Origin: Leucaena leucocephala
Lineage: Eukaryota; Streptophyta; Magnoliopsida; Fabales; Fabaceae
NCBI GenBank assembly: GCA_037074615.1
Contig: CM073566.1
Location: 11,488,001 to 11,552,000, forward strand
DNA: 64,000 bases
Direction: 5' to 3'
Part shown: piece by piece, positions 12,386 to 21,757 of the stretch
Position numbering within the stretch: the first letter of the stretch is position 1
How the letters are laid out: every line of letters begins with the position of its first letter
Made by a program: the position numbers and the translations under genes
Notes under the pieces: model-generated
Database searches by the model: none
What the model was told of the DNA's origin: nothing
What the model saw: only the letters and a program-made list of their open reading frames with translations

Positions 12386-15315
12386 TGTCACATCCTTAAT
12401 TTTATACATCTTAGGAACCATTCAGTAGCATTTGGAACCACTTTCAGGGTCATAGAAGTCCAAACTCTCAATCTGGAATTTTACTCTTTTCGGTACTGTT
12501 TACTGTAGCAAATTTCAGATGAGTGACTTGACTTTTAAAAATCATAACTAATTCTAAAAAAATTGAAACGAAGTGGTTCAAAGTGCTACATGAAGCTAAC
12601 TCAATTATCTTTCAGGGAAAAATCATTGGTTGACCATTACTTGAACAATTTAACGTGGGTCAACATTTTAAAGTTACTGTTCATCCAGTGATCTTCTCCT
12701 GGATCCAGCATTTTGGTTCCATCTTTGGTAATTTATATCCTTTCGTACAGACATCCAAATGGGACATTCTATATATCAAATTAAATCTTAGTATGTCTAC
12801 TTTTTACCATAAAAATTTCGTACATTAATTCAACCATTTACTATTTGTAATGATTTATCAAACATGCATAGGTCCTCACGAGTTACTGTTCACTGAACCT
12901 ATTTTCAGCATTCAATCTTCACATACACATGCATACAACCATCACATATTAGTCATACATGCCAGATAACAATTATTATTAGATAATCAACTGTTGTATA
13001 TCAGTGTATGATCAATCCCCTCAAATTTCTATTACATCTTTTCACTGTCTAAAATCCGGCAGCATAACTGCTACAATTCTTCTTTAGAAAGTAACCGATG
13101 TTGTACCGATTCGGTAATTCCCTCATGAGAACTACCATTCTACGTAGTACCCAGGAAAGACTGGATGAACCTGCTAGGTCCACTCACTTCCAGCCTCCTT
13201 AGACAGCACTACGTACACAGTACGTATCAGTTCCTTTCCCTGTTCCTGCTTTCTTGCCGGAATTTCGGCAGCATAACGGCGTCTCTTAAAATTCCCAAAT
13301 TTCATTTTGATAGAACCTCCCCTGTAATGTTATGTATGGGAATGAGATTCAAAAGAATCCCAGTAGCAAAAATCATAACAATATATGTAATGCAGAGTGA
13401 CGGTGCTTGCTTGTGATTGTGTACAGATAAGTATGCTGCATGCTTCCATATTCAATAACATATGATCATAGCATTGGAATAGAGCTTCAAGCATAACATA
13501 TAAGACAACAATCCAATCAAACAAAACAACACATCACAAAGACATTACATAAGAGCTAGGATTAGTTACTACCTCAAAAGCAGAGCTTCAGAACCTCTCT
13601 ACTACTTCCAACTCCACCAGAACTTCCTTACTTCTTTCTTTCTCTCACTTTCTCTCTCAAGAACTTCTTTCTTCCTCTCTTTCTTGCTTGCACCGAAATG
13701 AAGGAGTAAGGGGGGTATTTATAGTGTTGAGCAATGGCAATCTTGTAATTAGGAAGACTTATGATCCTGTGGTCCTGGTTTTTCCTGGAATTTCCTATTT
13801 TCTTTAATTCTCTTTTACTGCATCACCCTGGACACCTCATGGGACACCTCATAGGACACCTCACCACCCATATGCTTCATGTGACGAAATTTGGAGGTTC
13901 TGGAAGCTTTCCGGTCCAATCTGGTACCGGCCCGGTCCATCGCCTCGAAAAACGTGCCGTTTTCTGAATCTGATGTTTCTGAAGGTCCTTTTTATGTCTA
14001 CTGACCTCACATTTAGTATCTAGACCCTTTATATCATTAACTTTTTAATACTGGGTCCAGACTCAGTTACAGATCCCCTGCGAAATGACCAAAATGCCCT
14101 TGGTGCCCTATCTTGTCCTATTTTAACCCTAAGGGCAAAATCGTCATTTCACACCTTTCTGGACCGGTTCAAAGCTTATACTGGCTCTAGTCAACCTTAT
14201 TTAGACATGTCTTGACCTCTGGGCCTGTCCAAAATGACCAGAATGCCCTCCATTCATCTGCTGCCCTTTTTGTACAACACAGGGGCATTTTCGTAATTTC
14301 GTACTTTTCCGGGGTTCTGCTGGACACTGGCCCACCTATCAGTCCAAGAGCCTTATTGGGACTCTAATGGCGCCATTTTTTGGCTTTCTGGGTCCCTTAC
14401 CTGTATGGCACGTATTACGAGGAATCTTCCTCTGCCACAGTTCACCAAATATTTTAATTATTATTTACCGATTATACACCTTTCCGGACACCGGCTCCTT
14501 TTCCCAGATACAGTGTCCTACTGTGTTCAGGCATCCCTGTGGGTCATAACGGTCATCTGACCGAAGTCATCTGATCGCATTTAGCCCCTTTAAAAAAATA
14601 CCGATAAATCTCCAACCCGGATCCCCGGAGGCCTCATACTCCCGTCTGAATTTGCTATTTTGTGAATAACTCCTTCTACAGACCTCCTATCGGTATTCTG
14701 TCAATTTCCTGACATCCGCCCCATAAGGGCGCATCATCCTGTATTTTCTCACTTATATCTGAAATCTAGGGTATCCGGTATTAATTTTTATAACTTTTGG
14801 ACGATCAGTCCATTTCTGGCTATCTGGAGTCTTCAAAAATTCCGGTATTAGGCTGGGTTACCAGGCGTCACCTGCCCTACCTTCTGGTAGAATCTGGGAC
14901 TGAAATGCTGTCGGGCAGTGCGAACCCCTTCCGGCCTAACTTTCTTTAATTACACTTTAGCCCCAGGGAACTTTTCTTCTTTATAATTAAATCCCTTTTA
15001 TTTGGCTAAAATTACACTTAAGGACCCCACCTTTTTGTCTACTTTTCTTTTTGGCCTTAAACTTTTTCATAATTACATCTAAGTCCCTACGTTTTCTTTC
15101 TTTTGCAATTTTAACCCCTTTCCTTGCATAAATGGCCACTATATTTCTAGGGACTTTCACTATTTACATATAAGTCCTTGCTCTTTGACTTATTTGCAGT
15201 TTAATCCCTAAAAACCCTCTGTATGTTTCTGGGACTTCTGCTCAAAGGAGTCTGATAGTCTATCTATTTCAGGCTCACTTTCTGAGTCTCTGGGCCTGAA
15301 AATTGGGGTATTACA
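12386..15315 (-). repeat. LTR A3 (2,930 bp)
   Basis: Third LTR of the array, with TG...CA ends. The TATA box is at 13716-13723, and a polypurine tract follows at 15316-15330 with the AGGA-loop hairpin at 15334-15355. By eye only a handful of substitutions separate it from LTR A2. Confidence 0.92.
13716..13723 (-). promoter_or_regulatory. TATA box of LTR A3
   Basis: TATAAATA on the minus strand, same context as the other A LTRs. Confidence 0.7.
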
Positions 15316-16695
15316 TTTCTACCCCCCTTAAAATAAATTTCGTCCTCGAAATTTACTTAGTTCCTTCATCAACTATTCTGGATATATCTTCTCGGTATAT
15401 CATTTCTTGGTTTATGTCTAAGGCTTGGGGTATTCATCTATTCATCAATCTTCTACTTACCTACTTCTACTCATGGACAACTTACCGGACTTATAAGTAG
15501 TGTCCATTTCTTTCATATTTTTCCTTTCATAATTTTATTGTAATTCTGGGGTCTACCTCAATCCTCTTACACTTTGCTAATCTCTTAGGAGAAATATCAC
15601 TTTTCTTTCTCCTGATACAAGATCATAACCCAGATGCATCTATGCCAAACTTTCCAGGCATTTGCATTCTTTCTTATCCCTTCTTAGGGCTTTTCTATCG
15701 TTAAACTATTCTTGCCTTAGCACCTTTCGTGTTACTGAGTTAGGGCTTGGTTGTTCTGTTTATAGCTCTAGGCCTTAGTATTCTCTTCTCTGTTTTTCAG
15801 GAATTCTTCTACAAACCTTTGAATATCAGTACTCAGATTTGATCTTGGACTCCGTCTTAGTTTAAGGGAAAGCTAAGTTCAGTCTGTATATAATAGAGGC
15901 GATTTGAGAAAAAGTATTATAAATAATTTTTCTGGATGAGTTTATCAACTAGTGAAGCTTCCTTATCTTAACTTTGTCTTTGGCATTCATCTTCCCAAAG
16001 AGATACTACATTATACTCATATCTCATGGCTCATCTTAGGCTAGGTCTAACTGCGACCTCGGGATCTAGCTGTGATCAACCGTTAGCCTCTTCAGAATCT
16101 AACTGCGACTCTGAACCTCTCAGGATCTAACTGCGACCCTGGAGCCATACTAGGATCTAACTGCGACCCTCCAGAATCTAACTACGATTCTGTTGTACTG
16201 TATACCTCCCGAAGATCTTAAACTAACAGACTAAGTTATAAGGTTAACTGCTTCCACCTGTTGATAACTCAATAAAAATTTTAAAAATTTTTATAGCCTC
16301 GTATTATTTACCCAGACTTTACTTATTTTCTCTCTTACTCAGGAGTTCCCTCTCATCTCAGCTTATTCTAATCTGTGCTCTAACTGCGAGCCATTAAACT
16401 ATGCTCTAGCTGCGAGCATTCTGTATCAGATCCATCTCTTATCTAAAGAGTGATCTGAAAACAAATGCTTTATTGTTATCTGCTTCCCTTTTTATACCAT
16501 TCCTTTCAATAGAAATGGCCCTGAGTACTGTATTCACAATATATAGAATGATCTAAGTAAAATATATCATATTCATTCCCACATAAAGGCAACATACTAG
16601 GTACAGGATAGCTCAATAGTGTGCATACTGGACAATATATACAAGATTTGTTTACTTATTAGCTAATAGAAACAGAACACATATGGACTCGTATC

Positions 16696-17208
16696 TTAAT
16701 TTGGTGCAGGAGAATTTCTTATCTCGTTGCCAGTCAGGGCATATACTCTTCCCTGAGTCGGATATCTTTCGCCTGTTGTGTTCTGTGGGCACTCTCTAGC
16801 ATAATGTCCAGACTTTCCACACCTATAGCATAACCCTTGACCTGCTAGACAAGGCCTTGTACCATGGTCTCGACCATAATTCCCACATACATTAGGCCTT
16901 GGTTGCCTACTAACTTCTCTTGGCGTATTAAACTTTTGGAATCGTTCCATCCATTTTTGAAGACTTTCCTAGGTATTTTATTTCCTATAGACCCCTGATG
17001 TCTATTCATTCTAGTCTGCCCATGATCTAACTGAGGTTCATGTTCTACATCATTTTCTGGTACTACCTCCTTCTCAGACTGCTGTAGGCTAGCAACTGCT
17101 GTAGCGATAGTAGAATCTTGTTCCTAATCTTGGTGAGCCTAGGTTGCCCATATCTTATCTATTACATGTTGTTGCTATTCTAACCTATCTAGAATAATTT
17201 GCGCAAGG
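16696..17208 (-). pseudogene. gag: Broken gag, C-terminal part, split by the B element
   Basis: The left part (16696-16924) encodes the same zinc-knuckle C-terminus as units 1 and 2, with a Cys-to-Tyr change in the first knuckle (CGNYGRDHGTRPC). At 16924 the sequence jumps over about 640 bp, removing the whole retrotransposon gag domain; GGC is present at both deletion edges. From 16925 to 17208 the matching N-terminal part is only about 85 percent identical by eye to units 1 and 2 and carries stops. The gene is then interrupted by the B element; its first codons are at 24876-24951. It cannot make Gag. It looks like a recombinant between a young A unit and an older related element. Confidence 0.85.
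17204..17208. repeat. Target-site duplication CAAGG (left)
   Basis: CAAGG directly before LTR B1, repeated at 24871-24875 directly after LTR B2. A perfect 5-bp duplication is the hallmark of LTR-retrotransposon integration and defines the ends of the B element. Confidence 0.93.
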
Positions 17209-17244
17209 TGTAACATCCCGATTTTTGGTCTAGGAGAACTGGGA

Positions 17245-17473
17245 AGTAGTCTGATATGGGCAGGCTGCTAAAACCGTAGTCCCAGGGTAGTAATCTGATA
17301 TGGGCGGATTACTTAAAGATGAGATAAGTCTTTAACCTACAGAATCGGGACAGTTCGCCTAGGTTCAAAATGAGGAATGTGAGGAATATCTTAAGTCTTA
17401 AGTCTAGGAATTCTACAGGAAGCTTGATATGGGCTGGCTCCTGTGTAAGATAACCTGATATGGGCGGGTTGTC
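17245..17473 (+). promoter_or_regulatory. Cluster of four hairpins with a common TGATATGGGC loop (LTR B1 U3)
   Basis: Four inverted repeats at 17245-17269, 17289-17313, 17415-17444 and 17449-17473 each present TGATATGGGC plus one base as an 11-base loop. Stems are AGTAGTC/GGCTGCT (two G-T pairs), AGTAATC/GATTACT (perfect), ACAGGAAGCT/GGCTCCTGT (nine pairs, one bulged A) and GATAACC/GGTTGTC (one G-T). Stem sequences differ while pairing is kept. They start 36 bases into the LTR, in U3, which is transcribed at the RNA 3' end. Function unknown. Confidence 0.8.
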
Positions 17474-19235
17474 GAGCTTTTCAATTAACGATGACTCCCG
17501 AAGAGTTTAAGGGATGAGTTATTGAAAGAGAATTTCTAGAACTTAAGATAAGGGATGAGAAGATGAGTAATGAGGCCAGAAAGAGAATGCAGGGGCAAAA
17601 TCGTAATTATGGGAAAGATCGGGCTGGTAGCTGATGAGTACCATATTTTGCCAGAAAATAGAGAAAATTATGCTGATCATTTCACTGACTGTGAAATGTG
17701 CATACGAGGTCTCTATGAGTATGAAAGAATTATGGAAAGTTTAAGGACAAAAAGGTGGGGTCCTTAAGTGTAATTTTAGCCAAATAAAAAGGGACTTAAA
17801 TGAAAAGAAGAAAAGTTTCTTGGGGCTAAAGTGTAATTAAAGAAAGTCAGGCCGGAAGTGGTTTGGACTGTCCGACAGCATTTCAGTCCCAGATTTCACC
17901 GGTAGAGAGAGCAAGGGACGCTCGGTAATCTGGCTTAATACAGGAATTTTTGAAGACTCCAGATAGCCAGAAATGGACTGATCGTCCAAAAGTTATAAAA
18001 ATTCCTACCGGATATCCTAGATTTCAGATATAGGTGAGAAAATACAGGATGATACGTCCTTATGGGGCGGATGTCAGGAAACTGACAGAATACCGATAGG
18101 AGGCCTGTAGAAAAAGTTATTCGCAAATTAGAAAATCCAGACGGGAGTATAAGGCCTCCGGGTATCCGATAGGGAAATTTATCGGTATTTGAAAAGGGAC
18201 TGAATGAGTTCGGATAACCTCGGTCAGATGACTGATATGACTCACAGGGATGCCTGAACACCGCAGGCTAGTGTATCCGACAGAAAGAGCCGGTGTCCGG
18301 ATATGTGTATAAACGGTGAAAAATAGATTAAATATTCAATAAACATTAACGGGGGAAGATTCCTCGTAATACGTGCCATGAAGGTAATGGACCTTGAAAG
18401 GCCCAATAATGGCGCCAGGAAAGGCCCAGTAAGACCCTTGGACTGATAGGTGGGCCAGTGTCCGGCAGAACCCCGAAAAAGTGCAAAATTACGAAAATGC
18501 CCCTGTGTTGTACTAAAGGGGTAGATGATGAATGAGGGCATTTTGGTCATTCTGGACAGGCCCAGAAGCCAGGGCACATACAGATAAAGTTACTTAGAGT
18601 CAGTATATGCCCTGACAGAGTACAGAAGGGTGTAAAATGATGATTTTACCCTTAGGGTTAAAATAGTACAAGAAAGGGCACCCAAGGGCATTTTGGTAAT
18701 TTGCCAAGGGCTGTTTCTTGGGAATCGTGCCATCAGAGTACTTGAGCTTGATCAGGATCCAAGATAACATACCCAGAGCCCAAAAACGTAGGCCCAGTGA
18801 TATGTGGGAAAAAGTGGCATTAAAATACTATTTTAATGCTGTTTCAATAAAGTAAAGTTACTCGGTCGGCACGATAACCGAGGAGGTGATCAGATAAAGT
18901 CTGGGACTTATCTGGATAGCATTGAAAGGCGTGAAAGGTCCCTTCCAGGTGCCACATGGCGCAATCTTAGAGGCAGAAGAAAAGTTGAGGACACATATTA
19001 CGGTGCAAGACTCTGGACCGGTACTGGATTGGACTGAACTGCTGAGTCAGCTGATGAGGTGTCCAGGAATTGTGACATGTGAAGAATGTGGCGATGAGGT
19101 GTCCCGGTGAGGTGTCCTGGATGATGTCATGCATGATGCAGTAAAAAGGAATAAAGAAAAATAGGAAAATCCAGGAAAAACCAGGACCACAAGTTCATAT
19201 GGCTTCAAAATTACAGGAATGCCATTGAAGGAAAC

Positions 19236-19243
19236 TATAAATA
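19236..19243 (+). promoter_or_regulatory. TATA box of LTR B1
   Basis: TATAAATA followed by a C-rich stretch and a long GA-rich leader (about 19276-19335). It is the likely promoter of the element. Confidence 0.75.
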
Positions 19244-19794
19244 CCCCCTCCCCCTCCCATTTCATGCATCCCACGTTTTTGGCAAGAAAAGAGAGAGAAA
19301 GAAGAGAGAGAAGGAGAAAGAAAGAAAGAAAGGAAGTTCTGGTGGAGTTGGAAGCAGTATAGAAGTTCTGGAGTTCTGCTTCTGAGGTAGTAACTAATCC
19401 TAGCTCTTATGTAATGTCTATATGATTTGTTGTATGACATTTTATTATTTAATAATAAATATTGTTTGGCATGTTCAATTTGTGGATGACGAATTAAGGG
19501 AGAAATTCGCAGGTCCTGAGGTAGCAGTATTTTGACCTCAGTTTGACCCAGTAAACGGAGGAGTTTGGCTATGAAATTTGGTGAGCCAGTAGTACACATC
19601 TGGGGCATTACGTGGATAGGTAATAAGACTTGTTTGGATGTGTAGAATGAGATTAAGCAGTTTTCAAATTAAAAGTCCAGAATAAGGAACTTAAGAGTAA
19701 AATTTTGAATTTCTGGGCTTAAGTTAAGATATAATCAAGCTAATATTGCTTCCGCAAGTGTACTCTGAAGAGTCTAAGGGAGGATGTTTCATTT

Positions 19795-19806
19795 TGGTAT
19801 CAGAGC
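19795..19806 (+). promoter_or_regulatory. Primer-binding site of B element
   Basis: TGGTATCAGAGC three bases after the LTR end at 19791, complementary to initiator tRNA-Met. The leader from here to gag is about 270 bp and contains repeated TTCTGGCT-type words (about 19810-19935) of unknown meaning. Confidence 0.93.
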
Positions 19807-20075
19807 AACGGATTCTGGCTTAGGAAATGCTCTGAATTGATAATTTATGGTGATAGTAAAGAATAAGGTTAGCACAGAACAAAGGGTTCTGGCTCCGAGC
19901 GTAAGATTCTAGCACAGAACAGAAGGTTCTGGCTTAGTGATACTTTGATTTAGAAAGGTTATTTCCCTAGAGTACATAGAGGTTTAGAAAAGCCCAGTGG
20001 AGGTAAAATTCCCTAGATGAGTAAGTAGTATAATGTTATGTGTTCACTTTTCTTTTCTGATTGACAAGGAACCAG

Positions 20076-21314
20076 ATGGTGAACACGAGACGAGGACGTA
20101 GAATTCAAGTGGAGGAGCCACACGTAGAGGAGGCTGGCAACTCCAATGAGGTAAATCCTATGCAAGTCATCCTTGCTAGGCTAGAACAGCAGCAGAGGAT
20201 GATGGAAGAAATGAGGGCGGAACAAGTTCGCCGAGATCAAGAAAGAGATGCCACTATAGCTACTCTTACAGCTATAGTTAATCAATTGCAAACCCCTGAT
20301 AGACCAGCAGAAGGGATATCAGGAATTCCTCCAAACAATGGGCAGTCAAGAATAGAGGATCCAATGGTAGATCCTAATAGCATTCAGCAATGGATGGAGC
20401 GGTTCCAAAAGTACAATCCTCCGGTGTTTGAGGGGACATTTGACGTCCAAGTAGCTGAGGATTGGATAGATCAGCTTGAGAAGATTTTTGAGGTGCTGGA
20501 TTGCCCATCAGGAAGAAAAGCCCGACTGGCCATTTTCAAGCTAGAGAAGGATGCGCGAAGATGGTGGAGGAATACTGATCTTATTCTTCAAGCAAAAGGA
20601 GTCCCAGTTACATGGGAAATATTTCTGGGTCAGTTTAGGGAAAAATACTTTCCCCAGTCAGTGAGGGACGCGAAGGAAGTTGAGTTCCTAACTTTGAAGC
20701 AAGGAGAGAAAGAGTCATTCGATGAGTATTTGGCTAAGTATCTCCGATTGTCGTACTATTCCACATACCTTAGAAGAATGGAGGACGAAGAATGGTCGAC
20801 AAAGAGATTAGTAGAGGGTCTGAGCAGCACCCTAAAGGAAAGAATAATTCCTCAGCAACTTACGCAGTTCAATAGAGCGGTAGAAGTCTGCAGATTGACA
20901 GAGAGAAGTATGAACAATCATGCAGCAACCGGGAACAGCGTAAGGAGCAAGGAGGTAGCTAAGTCAGAAGCAAGAAGTAAAGAAGTATTGGCTAGGAGCA
21001 CTCTGGGAGGTAACTCAGGTTATGAAGCCAATAATAATAATAACAAGAGAAAGAGGCAACAGTTTAGGCAGGGGACTGATCAAGGTGAGGATCAGGTTGG
21101 AGGACAAAGATGTCAAAGATGTGGAAAGAACCACGGCACAAGGGAGTGTCGAGCAGGGCAAAGCGGCTGTTTCATTTATGGCGAGAAGGGTCACTTTGTA
21201 AGAGTTTGCCCTAAGAATGCTGACATCCCTAGGCCAAAGACAACAGGAAGAGTATTTTCCATTTTTTCAAACAGAGTCTCCAAATCCCCTGAGGTCGACC
21301 CTAAGAATGGTTAA
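20076..21314 (+). CDS. gag: Gag polyprotein of B element
   Basis: Gag of a non-autonomous gypsy-type element; particle formation and RNA packaging are its expected roles. The start is the ATG of MVNTRRGRR (412 residues); the open frame extends upstream only to a TTG. In order: a basic N-terminus, a Gln/Glu-rich coiled coil with a conserved MQVILARLEQQQRMMEE stretch, a variable linker, the retrotransposon gag domain (about residues 110-290, with RRWWRN, FREKYFPQSV and SFDEYLAKYLRLS), an Asn/Lys-rich linker, and two C-terminal zinc knuckles. The first, CQRCGKNHGTREC, is intact. The second reads CFIYGEKGHFVRVC, so its second zinc-ligand Cys is Tyr (codon at 21177-21179). The frame is otherwise intact. 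No pol follows. It resembles the A Gag clearly but is diverged in both linkers. Confidence 0.93.
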   Translation: MVNTRRGRRIQVEEPHVEEAGNSNEVNPMQVILARLEQQQRMMEEMRAEQVRRDQERDATIATLTAIVNQLQTPDRPAEGISGIPPNNGQSRIEDPMVDPNSIQQWMERFQKYNPPVFEGTFDVQVAEDWIDQLEKIFEVLDCPSGRKARLAIFKLEKDARRWWRNTDLILQAKGVPVTWEIFLGQFREKYFPQSVRDAKEVEFLTLKQGEKESFDEYLAKYLRLSYYSTYLRRMEDEEWSTKRLVEGLSSTLKERIIPQQLTQFNRAVEVCRLTERSMNNHAATGNSVRSKEVAKSEARSKEVLARSTLGGNSGYEANNNNNKRKRQQFRQGTDQGEDQVGGQRCQRCGKNHGTRECRAGQSGCFIYGEKGHFVRVCPKNADIPRPKTTGRVFSIFSNRVSKSPEVDPKNG

Positions 21315-21718
21315 GAAGAACCATAGCTGTAAGGGTGACTTAGTTGTAAGAACTGTATGCCTAGATGTAAATGATGTGATTAATGAAGAGTTCCTTTCTG
21401 ATCTAGAGAATGTGGTTATTGTAACAAGTCATGAGAAATAAGTAGTAAGATAATAAATCTGTCTTAACTCAGTGATGAGGTTGCTGTATGAGGGGTTAGA
21501 ACATGGATAGCTGTAAGCAACTATAATGAAAGATGTTAGTTGCTAAGAATCCATGTGGAAGGTCTGGGACTAAGCTGTTGCTCCTCTAGACCATCACTAG
21601 AGTGAGGATAAGACAGAGAGAGATGATCTTACTGGTTATATATATGACTGTGTTATAAGAATCACATAGCTGTATAGATCAGTAAGAAGTTCTCTTCAGG
21701 AAAGATGAGGTATCCCTT
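21315..21718 (+). other. 3' non-coding region of B element
   Basis: About 400 bp between the gag stop and the polypurine-tract hairpin. An overlapping frame (to 21441) exists but shows no recognisable protease or other pol motif, so I do not call it. Nothing else is recognised here. Confidence 0.6.
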
Positions 21719-21757
21719 AAAATTTCGAGGACGAAATTTTTAAAAGGGGAGGAGAAT
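21719..21757 (+). promoter_or_regulatory. Polypurine tract with upstream hairpin, B element
   Basis: The hairpin AAAATTTCG-AGGA-CGAAATTTT (21719-21740) precedes the purine run AAAAGGGGAGGAGAA (about 21742-21756), directly before LTR B2. The TTCGAGGACGAA core is typical of plant Tekay/Del-like gypsy elements. The purine run primes plus-strand synthesis. Confidence 0.85.

Larger units (their letters stand above)
757..16924 (-). mobile_element. Tandem array of gag-only LTR retrotransposon (family A)
   Basis: Three LTRs (757-3685, 6571-9500, 12386-15315) alternate with internal regions at a 5,815-bp period. The order on the minus strand is LTR, primer-binding site, gag, 3' non-coding region, polypurine tract, LTR. 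Full internal regions are about 2,885 bp and encode only Gag; no protease, reverse transcriptase, RNase H or integrase is visible. This fits the TR-GAG class of non-autonomous plant retrotransposons. Sharing an LTR between neighbouring units is the usual product of unequal recombination between LTRs. The third internal region is near-identical to the others only up to about 16924, then switches to a diverged gag. No target duplication could be paired with the left flank (CCGAT at 752-756), so the right end was probably lost or recombined. Confidence 0.88.
17209..19791 (+). repeat. LTR B1, 5' LTR (2,583 bp, internally deleted)
   Basis: Starts TGTAACATCCCG and ends GATGTTTCA. It lacks about 530 bp present in LTR B2 (after about 19410). 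The missing part includes the conserved GAGATTC hairpin and the TACGTAC and TACCGA dyads. The intact copy has TGATTTGTTGT at both edges of that segment, consistent with deletion between short direct repeats after insertion. TATA box at 19236-19243. Confidence 0.92.

Noticed and set aside
17935..18577. Two 108- and 111-codon minus-strand frames in LTR B, also at 22484-23126 and 50905-51547
   Set aside because: Antisense frames across U3 of the LTR. The predicted proteins show no domain and vary with neutral changes; treated as chance frames.
19810..19935. Repeated AGCACAGAACA...TTCTGGCT words in the B leader as a regulatory array
   Set aside because: Only two or three imperfect copies; too little to call a functional repeat.
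21217..21441. Overlapping frame after the B gag as a protease remnant
   Set aside because: No D-S/T-G active-site motif and no similarity to pol that I can see.
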